Source of the DNA: Liquidambar formosana | Lineage: Eukaryota; Streptophyta; Magnoliopsida; Saxifragales; Altingiaceae | Reading direction: 5' to 3' | Assembly (NCBI GenBank): GCA_039720395.1 | Contig: CM077832.1 | Coordinates: forward strand, 22,407,607-22,471,606 | DNA length: 64,000 nucleotides | Shown: piece after piece, positions 35,551 to 47,575 of the stretch | Layout: each line of letters opens with the position of its first letter | How positions within the stretch are numbered: position 1 is the stretch's first letter | Notes under the pieces: model-generated | What the model was told of the DNA's origin: nothing | Database searches by the model: none | The model's input: only the letters and a program-made list of their open reading frames with translations | Translations under genes and position numbers: made by a program

Positions 35551-36462
35551 TGATTAATTGAAACTAAAATGTCTTAAATGTTAAGACTTTATTTAATTCT
35601 GGATATTTTTGTTAATACCTAATAAGATTAGGATGCATTAATGAGATTAATGTAAATCATTCAAGAGAATTACCATAATGCCCATATGTTTTAATGCTTA
35701 CAGTTTTTCTTTACATTATGCAATGAGATTGTATGTATGTGTTTGGATGATGATTATGGACTATACCCTTTAAACCAATTGTGATTGGCCGTCTTATGAA
35801 TGGGATGTTATTATTTACAAGAGTTGTAATTTTATTAAGGTGATGTAATTTATTTGGGGCTTGCATGCCACCTTCCCTCTCCCTCTCTCTCTATCATTCT
35901 CTTATGTACCCCACATTCCCCTTATGTATCCCTTTCTTTAAATTATGTAAATGTTATGTAATCGAGAGCGCACTAAAGAGCATGGTGGACCCAAAGGATC
36001 ATGATGGAGCCCAACAAGCCAATGGTGGAGACCATCAAGCCAAGGGAGCAGATTGAAGGACTTGAAAGCTTAGAGAAGTGTTTCAAGACAGCATGCATGT
36101 TTCGAATGTGTTATTTTACAATCACCTACACCCACCTTAGACCTTGGATTCAATCTATTGGCTTGGATTGAATCCTCTCAAAGTCCATAATCATCATAGT
36201 GGGAGCTTTTTAATGAGATTAATAGTGATAGCTCCAAATCCAAAGATCGTTATATGTCTCCTTTTAGGGACTAATATCGATAAGTGGATTATTATTACTT
36301 TATGCTGTTCAATTTTTATTTATATGCATGAGATGTATGTTAATTTGATGAGACCCTTAAAAACCCCTCTCTTTTAATATTAAGTTGGAAATGGAGAATA
36401 CATTAGGGAATGGATTCTTCATTGCCTTCCATCATTATAGGATCATCTAATGTCCCTTAATG

Positions 36463-36783
36463 TGGGTACCTGGTTGCAGACATGTAGGAGCTACCCATAT
36501 TAAAGACATTACTTGAAACTATCACATATGTAGATATCATGGGGTGCCTAAGCTGGTATATACCAAGAAACTAACATGTGAGGTATATATTTGGTGAAAC
36601 ATACCTGTGTGAATGATGGGCTTAACTTAACTAGGGAAGTATTCCAAGAAACTAACATATGAGGAGTATGTACCCTAGAGGCAAAACGATTGGAATTTGC
36701 TTCTGAAGCAATAGACAAAGAGTTGTCTTCTTACTGTGGGTTAGAAGTCAAGAAACTAACATGTGAGGCTTCTAGGTCACAGT
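36463..36783 (+). promoter_or_regulatory. Leader stem-loop array, Copia-1
   Basis: Three stem-loops carry the same 17-nt loop aagaaactaacatgtga (36565-36581; 36646-36662 with one change; 36750-36766) on different stems: tatatacc/ggtatata; tattcc/ggagta with outer ctaggg/ccctag; tagaagtc/ggcttcta with outer actgtg/cacagt. Another hairpin, tgggta/taccca (36463-36497), also shows ACATGT in its loop. They lie 165-485 nt before the gag start. ACATGT is self-complementary, so two RNAs could pair loop to loop. A role in genome dimerisation or packaging is inferred. Confidence 0.6.
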
Positions 36784-36945
36784 GGGACCCCAATCCCCAT
36801 TAGGAATGAGATTCCCGAATTCCATTAGAGGGTGTATGGAATTTGATAAAATAGTGGGAGGTACCATATGATTAAAGACCCGATCATTATGGATTAAAAA
36901 TGAAATCTGATTTTCTGTTTAATTTTCTGTATGTAGATCACTGTA

Positions 36946-39900
36946 ATAGCTCACCGCAACCCGTTATCCAACATTTTCGAAACCAACCGTTTAACTGGAC
37001 CTAATTATCTTGATTGGTTAAGGAATTTAAAAATTGTTTTGAATTCTGAATATATTACCTATGCACTTCAAAGTCCACTTCCCAATGCTCCTACTGAGGC
37101 TGCAACTCGGCAAGAGAAAGACGCTTATCAGAAGCGCATGGATGATGATCTTATGACAAGATGCTATATGATGGTGTCTCTAAGTCCTGACCTTAAGAAG
37201 CAATACGAGTCCATGGGAAGTGCACCCGAGATATTTATCCACATACAAGAGTTGTATGGCAAAGAGTTCTTGCTTGAATGTGATGAATGGGTTGAAGTTC
37301 CTGCTTCCAATTCTATGCTCAAGCCTAAAGGCAAGGAAATAAGAAAGGGTAAGAGTGCCCAAAGGAAGAGGAAAGGTAAAGGGATCTGTTTTTACTGCGG
37401 CAAAGATGGGCATTGGAAACGTAACTGCCAAGAGTATCTGGATACTCTGAAGAACCAACCTTCGGAAGGTATGGATTATGCTCTTATACTTGAGACTAAC
37501 ATGAGTGTTAGCTCTGCTTCCACTTGGGTACTAGATTCTGGTGCGAGTTCTCATATTTGTAATTCCATGCAGGACCTAGTGGGAAGCAGAAGGCTGAGTA
37601 AAGGAGAAGTAACCCTACGAGTGGGAAATGGAGCAAACGTTACTGCATTAGCCGTGGCGACTTGCTGCTTGACTTTGCCTAGTGGGAGTAGTTTAGAATT
37701 ATCAGGCTGTCTTTATATTCCAGAAGTTATAAGAAACATTATTTCTATTTCAGTATTATCTAAACAAGGATTTAGGTTTATTTTTGAGGAGAATAAATGT
37801 TCTTTATTTAAAAATGAAGAGTTCATTACTTCTGGAGTTTATGTGAATGGCCTTTATTTTCTAAACTTTATTGCAAATGTTAATTGCATAGAGCATGATA
37901 GTTCTAAATTGAATACAAACAAACCCAAGAGAACAAGAGATGAAGAAAACTCCGCATATGACTGGCACTTGAGACTAGGTCATATCAGTGAGAATAGGAT
38001 TAACAATATGTATAAGGATGGACAATTGGGTCCATTGGTTTCTATGCCCTTTCCAACTTGTGAATCTTGTTTACTAGGTAAAATGACCAAGTCACCTTTC
38101 ACCGGTCGCGGTGAGAGAGCGGCAGACATATTAGGAGTAATACATAGTGATGTATGTGGTCCTATGAGTATACATGCTCGTGGAGGTTTCTCTTACTTTA
38201 TAACCTTTACCGATGATCATTCTAGGTATGGGTATGTGTACTTAATGATGTACAAATCTGAAGCATTTGAAAAGTTCAAAGAATTCAGATATGAAGTAGA
38301 GAAACAAACTGGTAAAAGTATTAAAGCTCTTCGATCGGATCGAGGAGGAGAATATTTAACTGGTGAGTTTTTAGATCATCTTGTTCAAGCGGGCATTCTA
38401 TCTCAATGGACACCTCCTGGAACACCACAGCTTAATGGTGTGTCAAAAAGGAGGAATAGAACCTTATTGGATATGGTTAGGTCCATGATGAGTTACACTG
38501 ATTTACCATTGTCCTTCTGGGGACATGCCCTGGAAACTGCCGCGTACTTGTTGAACAGAGTCCCAACCAAATCTGTCCCTAAGACACCGTATGAGATATA
38601 GAAAGGGAGAGCACCAAGCCTTAAACATATTAAGGTATGGGGTTGCACTGCATATGTAAAGACACATGATGCAACCAAGTTAGAATCAAGATCAATTAAA
38701 TGTAGGTTTGTGGGATATCCTAAAGAGAGTTTAGGATATTATTTCTATTATCCTGATGAACAAAAGGTGTTTGTTAGTAAGTTTGCAGTCTTTCTTGAAA
38801 AAGAGTTTATTCAAGAAGGAGGCAATAACAGGAAAATAGAACTCAAAGAATTGTCTGATGAGACACAAACCGACAGTGATCCCACCCATATCCCTGATGA
38901 GACAGAACCCACTAATGTACCACAACCTCTCCGTAGATCGAGTAGGGTATCTGTTGCACCTGAGAGATATGGATTTCTCAACCATAATGCAGAGAAATTG
39001 TTCCTTGGTGATAGAGAACACCCAGATGACCCTACTACTTATGGACAGGCGATTTCGGATATTGATTCGAACAAATGGCTGGAAGCTATGAAATCTGAAA
39101 TGGACTCGATGTATTCCAACAAAGTCTGGACTTTAGTTGATCGACCAGAAGGTATAGTACCTATTGGCTGCAAATGGATCTTCAAAAGGAAGATAGGCTC
39201 AGATGGAAAGGTAGAGACCTACAAGGCTAGGCTAGTGGCAAAAGGTTATCGACAAAGACATGGTATTGACTATGAGGAAACCTTCTCACTAGTGGCTATG
39301 CTTAAGTCCATTAGGATCTTGTTAGCTATAGCTGCGCACTACGATTATGAGATATGGCAAATGGATGTAAAGACTGCTTTCCTTAATGGAAACATTGAGG
39401 AAGACCTTTATATGCAGCAACCTAAGGGTTTTACATCCAGTGGTGAGGACCACAAAGTGTGCAAGCTACAGCGGTCCATTTATGGACTTAAACAAGCTTC
39501 TAGAAGCTGGAACATCCGATTCAATGAGGCAATCAAATCGTTTGGTTTCCTACAGAATATGGATGAACCATGTGTGTACAAGAAAGTTAGTGAGAGTGCG
39601 ATTACCTTCCTGGTCCTATATGTTGATGACATTATACTTATTGGGAATAAAGTAGAAACGTTATCAAAAGTGAAAGAGTAGCTTTCACAGAATTTCTCCA
39701 TGAAAGATTTGGGAGAAGCATCCTATATTTTGGGAATAAAGGTCTATAGAGATAGATCTAAAAGGATGCTAGGTCTCTCCTAATCATTGTACATAGACAA
39801 AGTATTGAAAAGGTTCAATTTAGAAGATTCCAAAAGAGGTCTAATTCCTGTTAGACGTGGAATCAAGTTGTCGAAAAACATGGCACCTAAAACTCCAAAG

Positions 39901-40605
39901 GAGATTGCGTACATGAGGACGATTCCTTATGCTTCTGCAGTAGGGAGTCTAATGTATGCCATGTTATGTACAAGACTAGATGTCGCTTTTGGTGTAAGTG
40001 TTACAAGCAGATATCAGGCAGACCTAGGTGTGAAACACTGGGAAGCAGTCAAGGCTGTCCTTAAGTACTTAAGAAGAACTAAGGAACTTTTCCTTGTCTA
40101 TAGAGGAAGAAATTTAGAAATGGTTGGTTATACGGATTCAGATTTTCAATCTGACGATGATGATAGGAAATCAACATCGGGGTATGTTTTCACCTTGAAT
40201 GGTGGAGCTGTAAGTTGGAGGAGCTGTAAACAGGATGTTATAGCGGACTCCACTACAGAGGCTGAGTACATTGCTGCATCAGAGGCTACAAAGGAAGCTG
40301 TTTGGATAAAGAAGTTCATTACTGAACTGGGAGTAGTTCCTGCCATTGAGAAGCCCTTGCCATTGTTTTGTGACAACAACGAGGCTATTGCTCAAGCTAA
40401 GGAACCACGGTCTCATCAAAAGTCCAAACACATTGAGCGTCGATTCCATGTGATTAGAGAAATCATTGGAAGAGGTGATATTAGCATACAGAAGATTCAC
40501 ACAACAGAGAATGTAGCAGATCCCTTCACTAAAGCTATGACCCAAGAGCAGTTGGATCACCACAGACAGGAAATGGGTATTAGATACATTGTGGATTGGC
40601 TATAG
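36946..40605 (+). pseudogene. Copia-1 gag-pol, broken by nonsense changes
   Basis: A single frame covers a short gag with an intact CxxCx4Hx4C zinc knuckle ([14 protein letters not shown]), protease (LDSGAS), pre-integrase (HLRLGH..CESC), integrase core, reverse transcriptase (YVDD) and RNase H (TDSDF, then DST and HIERRFH). Breaks: the start codon is ATA (36946-36948); stops at 38599-38601 (TAG), 39679-39681 (TAG) and 39781-39783 (TAA); and the third catalytic acid of integrase is Lys (38445-38447). Every one is a G-to-A or C-to-T change against Copia-2. There are no frameshifts. Confidence 0.9.
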
Positions 40606-40619
40606 TGCAAGTGGGAGAT

Positions 40620-42274
40620 TGTTAGAGTTATGCCCTAGAGCCAATCATAGAGATGATTGTTTAGGGATAACGGAACAATCATTTGATTTCATTTATGTAT
40701 GTCACATTTATTATTGATTTAATAAAAGGGCTTATTCTATTATGTTTGTATGCATCATTTATATTTACATAATATGTCCAAGGAGTTAGAGTTGAGAATA
40801 TTGAATTACAAAGAGTTGTAATTATGAGACTGTAAATATATCTCTGTACTAAACTCCTAAATCATTCCTAGTTGAAGGTTCACTATGATGGACAGTAATG
40901 AACCATAGGACTAGCACTTGTTAGGTTGACTCTATAGGAGGATAGCTGGTCTCAAGCTATTTGTGTGGAGACACTACAACCAACAGGTGGGTGCCTGTTA
41001 ATAGAATAGGTACACTGAATGTGACCAAAGATTTGAGATAAACTGAATGGAGTTTTAACCTGCCTGTCAATCAATTTCTCAATGTTATAGTGGTACAAGT
41101 AATCCTTAGACCTGAGACACCATAGTTACCTTATGTATGTAGCTTTAGAAGTTTGATAACACTAAGTGCAGATCCTATTCAAGGGTCTGTAAAGCTGTTC
41201 ATTGGCCCTATTGCTATGTGTATGAAGGCATGTGAGTGATCAACAAGGAATCCATTACTCTCAGGAAAAAGAGAGAGAATGTCTCATATAGCATTCATAA
41301 TATAACTCATTCAATCCATGGCCATGGTAGTGTGAATATGGAAAGGAGTTTCCATAAGTTCATCATTGAGTTGATATTTATAAATGAGTATAAAGTAAAT
41401 GAACTAGAGACTTGATAGACTTCCATGTCTTATTAGTTCAATTGGAGACATTGTGTAAATGGAAGGATGCAATTGTAACCTACAAACTATAACAGAAGGG
41501 TTCTATGTTAGATCTTATTCACTTCATTAAGGACAACACCATGAACCATATGCTAGGTGTTATTCATGGTTAGTAGAAGCCCTAACTGATATAAGTGAGT
41601 TATAATCAATTAGGGGATTGGAAGGAGTTCCAATCAGACCCTAAATGGAAAGAGTTCCATTGTGCACACCTCGTGCTATTCCTACTTCTTGATGATGTGA
41701 ACCCAATGGGTCACACACTGATCACGCAAGATGAGCTTTAAAGTCTATGAGAGAAAAGGTATGAGTGCATAAAGAATAGTTCTTTGAGGCTTATTTATAT
41801 TTGATATAATTTATAGGGGTTATTGTGCAATTTAGAGAAATTGCATAACACCCTAATAGGGTTTCCCCCTAGGGCCGGCCCCCTTGAGTGTGGACAATAT
41901 AAGTCACACTTTGAAGTGATGACATCATCACAAGAAGAAACCCCAAGGGGCTGGCTGAAATTTTACAGCCCCCTTTCTCTCTCTCCACTCTTCTCCTACA
42001 CTAGCAACAACAAGGAAAAAGGGGAAAGGACTTGGAGCTTTAGCTAGGTGTGGATACTGTTGGAGGCAGCACACTTGGGCTGCTCATTCACCACTGTCCG
42101 GAATCAAAGCTTGGAGCTAAAAGGAGAAGACAAAAATTCTATAAGTGTTCTAACCTTCTTCATAGTTAGGGTTTGATTTTGTATATGCATAGTTAGATTC
42201 ATGGGCTGTGGAATCAAAGGGAAAAATTTTTATATTCCGCACTTCTATTCTTCCCTCTTGTATGATTCCCAACA
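40620..42274 (+). repeat. Copia-1 3' LTR
   Basis: 1655 bp, TGTTAGAG..CCCAACA, preceded by the purine tract AAGTGGGAGAT. It has the same length as both LTRs of Copia-2, with scattered substitutions. Confidence 0.95.
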
Positions 42275-42733
42275 AATTTGTGTATGTATATGGATGGGTG
42301 TTTCAAGGGATGGGGTTTAGGCAAAGATGGAGGATGGATGTGTGGGATTTAGGTTGGGTGTTTGTGTATATAAGAGATGGGATGAGGGGAGTTGGCTAAG
42401 GGATCCTTCTAATGGATGAAATGTGGGCTATTTATAGGAAAACATGGACTTTTAGGGGTAAAATGGTCATTTGGAGGGGCATTTTGGTCACATGGGACGT
42501 GGAGGGCATTTAGGCTTTGTTTGATGAAGGAATTACCTCATTTGATGAGGGTAAAATGGTCCAAAAGTGGCAAAAGGGCATGCTGCCTTACCCACGCTGG
42601 CATGGCAGGCGTGGGTAACGCTAGCCTGGCCAGCGTGGACTCATGTCCCATAAGGCAGTTAGATTTCAGCTGCAGAGGGTAGCAGGATACTGTAGAACCG
42701 AAAGCAAGATCTCTCCACGCTGGTTTGGCTAGC
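42275..42733 (-). mobile_element. Gypsy LTR fragment G (U3 with hairpin)
   Basis: Read on the minus strand, a GC-rich hairpin (ctgcctta/taaggcag at 42583-42590 and 42651-42658, with inner acccacgc/gcgtgggt) is followed by a CCTATAAATAG TATA box near 42430. This is the same order as in LTRs B and D. It ends where Copia-1 begins on one side and where LTR B ends on the other, so it was probably the target of one or both. Confidence 0.55.
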
Positions 42734-43609
42734 TGTGAACCACGGGTTTCGATCTAGGGGGAAGGAGAACCCTTCTTTTAAAAAAAAACTTGTAGAGATT
42801 TAAATTAATAAAAATCTGGTTTTTAAAAGGTTCACAAAAACAAAACAAACAAGGAGTCGCCACCTCATTTTTAGGAAAAAAGGAAAACCATAAAAACAGT
42901 TTTTAAAGAAAACCTTTGAAAACAAACCACATGACTCCGATCAAGGAAAAGCAGGTCTATCAAAACAAGAGAGGATTCGGAGACTAAGTTACAATGTGGG
43001 AAGGTTCTAGGAAACATCCTATAGGCACCCATATCGCCCCAAAAATGGGTCTCTGAATTTATATGGGCTATTTCAATCACTTCCTAATTAGTCACCATGC
43101 ATATGCAAAGAATCATCCATAAATAATCCACATTCATCCATGAACATCCATAAAGCAATAAACATCCATAAAGCATGTAAACATCTATGAACAAGTATGA
43201 GAGATATGGAAAGCAAGTAAGAGATAGAGAGAATGAGCAAACAAGTTCATCCTATCCACTAGCAAATATGTGATGGATAAATGAGCAAGCAAACAAATCC
43301 ATCCTATCCACTAACAAATATGTGATGGATAAATGTATAAGCATGGGTCCATCCTACTCTTCTGGCATATATGTGATGGACAAATGGGTAGAAAGAAGGA
43401 GAGAGAAAGAAAAAGAAAACCTAGGATACTTAGTATCCTAGGGCGGACTTGAACATCAAATGAGCGCCTACGTACCTTACATACAAAGATGTAAGGATCA
43501 AAGTCCACGTAGTTCAATTGAGAAGGGGTTACTCCCTTTACAATGAATTATAAACCCTAAGTTTCCATTAAAAGAAAAGAAGAGTTTGAAAAAGAAGAAG
43601 AGTTTCCAA

Positions 43610-43880
43610 AAAAAGGAATTTGAGAAAAGATAGAATTTGAAAAGAGATAGAACTCTTATCCAAAAAGAAGTTTGAAAGAAGTAGAATTCTAAAGGAGATA
43701 GAACTCTAGACAAAATAGAATTTTAATGAAAGTAGAGTTCTAAAAGAGATAGAACTCTTATTCAAAAAGGAGTTTGAGAAAAAGTAGAATTTTAAAAGAG
43801 ATAGAACTCTATATAAAACAGAATTTTAATGAAAGTAGAGTTCTAAAAGAGATAGAACTCTTATTCAAAAAGGAGTTTTA
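43610..43880. repeat. Tandem repeats inside LTR B
   Basis: Copies of a unit of about 52 or 105 bp are built on AGAGATAGAACTCT and AGTAGAGTTCT. AGAGTTCT and AGAACTCT are complementary, so each unit can fold into a small hairpin. The other LTRs lack the array. Confidence 0.75.
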
Positions 43881-45317
43881 GAAAACATGGAAACTCAAGA
43901 ATTATAGTCCAAAGTAAAGAGAATAACCCAAAGGAGGGAGAAGAGAACAAAAAACAAACTTGCCATGAACCACTTACCATATGCAAATTATCCCGAAACA
44001 TCGAGAAAACATCAATTAATCACCCCATGTATTCTATAGGGCAATTATTAAGCTCAAACCAACCATATTCATGCTCAAATCATTATTAGAAGACCTAATT
44101 CAAATCTGGACAGAATGCTAAACATGCATATAATGACCTAATACTCATGCAAAGAATAAAAATCGAAAGAAAGACACAATCCTAGTATGCTCCTATATGC
44201 TCCTATATGCTCTAAAACACCCTAACATGCACAAAACTATCAAAAACATGCTAAATAGGCAATACCATGATGAAAATATCATATGACAATCCTAAACATG
44301 AAAAGAAAATCTAACATGATGCCTTAGGTAAGTGCTTTATGTAAGAATGTGAAATAATCATCCTTACGGGGAGCTTTCTTAAGTAAAACTATCCGGAGAT
44401 AATTTTACGTAGAAACCACTCCATATGAATGATTTCTTCACATATCCTATGTAAAATATATACCTAAGAATGCAAAGAAACTCACAGCGCACTTAAACAC
44501 ACTCCAAAAAGCACCTATGCACAACCTCACCCTCTAAGGACGATAATTATCCTCGAAAAGGATAATCATCCATACACCTACGAAGATGAGGCTTACACAG
44601 CAAGTGTTCTATACAAAAGATGCTTAAAATCATGCATATAATTGAACCATGAAGAGAAAACAGCCTAAACACATCAATTGATTTTTCATGCAAAACGTAC
44701 CTCTATCTTTAAGAGAGAAACTATCCTAAGAGCAAGCAATTCACAATCCTAATCCACTAACATGCATTTTCATCATCTTTGAATCATATACACTCTAAAA
44801 TATAGAGTATATATGATTCTTAAATCAATTCTAAGCCATAACTATGCAGAGAATCGAGTAGAAGAAGAAGGAATCATAAAAGGATGCAAATGAGACTTAC
44901 AACAAAGCAAAGGTCTTCGCTGCGTTCTTCCTTCTCTTTGGCTTGGTTCTCTTCTAGTTTTCCTTTGAAATTGCAGTAGAAAGCCTCCTCCAAGTGATAT
45001 GGGTGTGTGCAAACTCGTGGTCCCTCTCTCTCTTAGGAATATGAAGTGTCAAATAAGCAAAAAGTCCAGCCAAGAGTTAAAAGTCCTTTATGCTGATGCA
45101 TGAGCCTCTATTTATAACCAACCAACCATATGAACCAATGGTTGAGATTAATTCACCATAAAATCAATCTAGGGCTGTAATTAAATCCCATGAATGTTAA
45201 ACAACTCAAAACCACCTCCCAATAGGCTTAGAAGTCCTTTAAAAGGCAGAAATTCGGAGTGGTAGAGTCCTATTTCGTCAAAAACTCAAAAGGAGATAAA
45301 TCAGGACGGGACTCTCA

Positions 45318-45389
45318 GGTGACCGGTTGGGGTGAACTGGTCCAACCGGTTGGTGAACCGGTCTAACCGGTTGAACCCAACCGGTCACC
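45318..45389 (-). other. U3 hairpin with CCGGTT words (LTR B)
   Basis: Perfect 14-bp arms, ggtgaccggttggg (45318-45331) and cccaaccggtcacc (45376-45389), enclose three further copies of ACCGGT (five in all). It lies upstream of the TATA box on the minus strand. The equivalent place in LTR D has another hairpin with the same outer GGTGACC/GGTCACC but different inner words. Confidence 0.75.
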
Positions 45390-46027
45390 CGAGAAGAATC
45401 CAAAAATTTTGGAATTCTAGCTCAGTTTGGACTCCGAACTTCAAACGGACACAAATTCTTCATTTTAACTCCGATTTGAGTGATTCAAAAGCCAAAATTT
45501 CAAGGATTTAATGTAGAATAAGCCTAGAATATTCTTGAACCAAAAATCCCTGACCATGGTCAAGTGGCTGGGTTTTCATGAGGCAATTACCCGAAAAACG
45601 GTCAATTAAGCATAGGGTAATGTGGTGAACCAATCCCAAACCTATCAATAAAATAAGTTGGCACTTCAATTAGGCTCGTTTCATCATTCTAAGGTCAATG
45701 GAACACTCTGAAACAAATTTAGAAGTCAATTGGAAAATATACGAAGTAAAAGACGAAATTGCCCTCCAAATCGCAAAAGTTCTAATTAGCTATCCAAACC
45801 TATCTGGAATTGAACTAAATTTGACACACATATCCAAAATGACCCTAGAAACTAAATGCAAGTGATGGGACTCAAACAAAGAGACAAAAATATGCATGCA
45901 ATGATGACCTATTCTCCTAAGGCTTAAAAGGGCAAAATTGTCCTTTAAGGCTTAGGGACTCCTAAATGCTTCTAAACCTAACCAAATGCTATCATGAACT
46001 CATAAGGATGAAAATGGGGTGTCTACA

Positions 46028-46159
46028 GATGCCCCTCATTGGTGGAGTTTGCTTCGCAAGCGACACCAATGTTAGAAAAGACAGCCCATTTTCACAAGAA
46101 AAGGGCAAAGAACCAATGCTTGAACTTCAACAGTGACTACTGAGGATGTTCATGACTGC
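46028..46159 (-). other. Gypsy internal 3' remnant with polypurine tract
   Basis: 131 bp between LTR D and LTR B resemble the DNA next to LTR D (59842-59960). It is the last piece of element B's internal region, including the tract used to prime the second DNA strand (46028-46041). Element D seems to have inserted here. Confidence 0.65.
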
Positions 46160-47575
46160 TGTGGACCCTAAAAAGTTTAAAAGGCCCACGGGAGGGGGTT
46201 TGAAAAAGGAAAGGAGTCGCCACCTTATTTTTTAAAGGAAACAAGGAAAACCCTAAAAAAACAGTTTTGTTTTAGGAAAACAAAAGATTGACTCCATATT
46301 TAAAAATGGTAAGGCAAAAAGTCTTTTGGAAACCAGAGATGGTGGATTCGGAGGCTAAGTTACGATATGGGAAGGTTCTAGGCAAAGCCTATAGGCACCC
46401 ATATCGCCCTAAACGGTCTCTTAATTTAATTGGGCTAAATCAAAGTCTTAATCACACACAAATCAACAATTATCATCACAAGACAGCATGCATATCATTC
46501 ATTCATTCGTCCATATAATCAAGTAAATCAAAGAAAAACAGAAAAAAGAAAGAGAGGAGAGAAAACCTAGGATACTTAGTATCCTAGGGCGGACTTGAAC
46601 CTCACGAAGAGCGCCTACGAACCATATATGGAAGTACATGGATCAAAGTCCACGTAGTTCGAAAGGGAATAGGGTTATAACCTAATAGAGGCCCATGGTA
46701 AACCCTAAGTTTCCTTCCAAGAAAAACATGGTAAGTTTCCAAAAATAAATGATTCTCAAAAGATCTTTAGTAAATACAGAATTTGATAAAGATGGAAACT
46801 TTGGTTTAAAAGGTATTTTTATGAATGGAAACTATAGAGTCTACCATACCCCTCTATTAAGGAATAACCCTAGGAGGGAGAGAGGAAAAGTTTCAAGGAA
46901 AGGAAAGAAGGGTGAATTGGGGCATCCTCATACCCTACTTACCTTTAAGCAAAAGCAACCTGTCAAAATAACCACCCTATTGCATAGGGTAATTACCTTA
47001 TTTGCAAGATTTCATCTTGCAATAGCCAAAATAACCACCCCACATTGGTGGGGGAGTTGCACCTGTTGTACCTGTCAAGCACCTGCAATTTGCATGCAAA
47101 ATATACTAAAAATACCAACCAACCAAGCTAGGTTCCAATCAAGCAATTATCATGCTTAAACATAAGCTAACACATGCTCAAAACATCATATTAAGGACAA
47201 ATAACAGATCTGGACAGAATTGAAATAGAGTTTAAAATCAACCATATGAATGCTCCAAATATCATATTTAAGGCAATAAACAAATCTGGACAGAATAGAA
47301 ACAAGGTCTATATTCATTCACTAAATATGCAAACAACATAAGCAGTGAATAATTACAAACCCTAGTTTAATCCTAGAACCATGGCATGCATAAAAACCCT
47401 AAAATCCACTATATGAATGCTAAAAATACCATAGTTATCTAATATGCAATCCACATATAGCAACTATGAAGAAAAAACAGAGAAAATCCCTAAGCTATCA
47501 TGCTATATGCAACTAAACCAACACAAGGATGATAAAAACCTTAGAATCACACTAGTGCATAAAATCCCATGAAAT
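46160..47575 (-). mobile_element. Gypsy LTR D, R/U5 half
   Basis: It carries the LTR end (..GGTCCACA on the minus strand at 46160), the ggagtcgccacc block, the 'tccacgtagttcg' block and a donor-like GGTAAGT near 46937-46943. It stops at GAAAT (47571-47575), the target-site duplication of Copia-2. The other half is 57592-59841. A 136-codon plus-strand frame here is chance. Confidence 0.8.

Larger units (their letters stand above)
35551..42274 (+). mobile_element. Copia-1: Ty1/copia element lacking its 5' LTR
   Basis: It matches Copia-2 from 50866 to its end: leader, gag-pol and a full 1655-bp 3' LTR ending ..CCCAACA. The 5' LTR, the primer-binding site and about 1.6 kb of leader are missing; on that side it abuts gypsy LTR A. 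The bases after the 3' LTR are AATTT, the expected right-hand duplication, but the left partner is gone. It cannot be reverse transcribed normally without a primer site and 5' LTR. Confidence 0.9.
42734..46027 (-). mobile_element. Gypsy LTR B (3' LTR)
   Basis: Minus-strand LTR of 3294 bp, TGTAGACACCCC..TTCACA. It is preceded on that strand by the purine-rich AATGAGGGGCATC tract, so it is a 3' LTR. It has a TATA box (TTATAAATAG, near 45110-45120), a donor-like GGTAAGT near 43972-43978, an internal tandem repeat (43610-43880) and a U3 hairpin (45318-45389). It holds no coding sequence. Confidence 0.8.

Noticed and set aside
36144..36377. 77-codon frame, identical at 51457-51690
   Set aside because: Identity is explained by the two copies of the same copia leader; no domain, and upstream of gag in an untranslated region.
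46749..47159. 136-codon + strand frame
   Set aside because: Antisense to gypsy LTR D, low similarity to anything, absent as a frame in sister LTRs.
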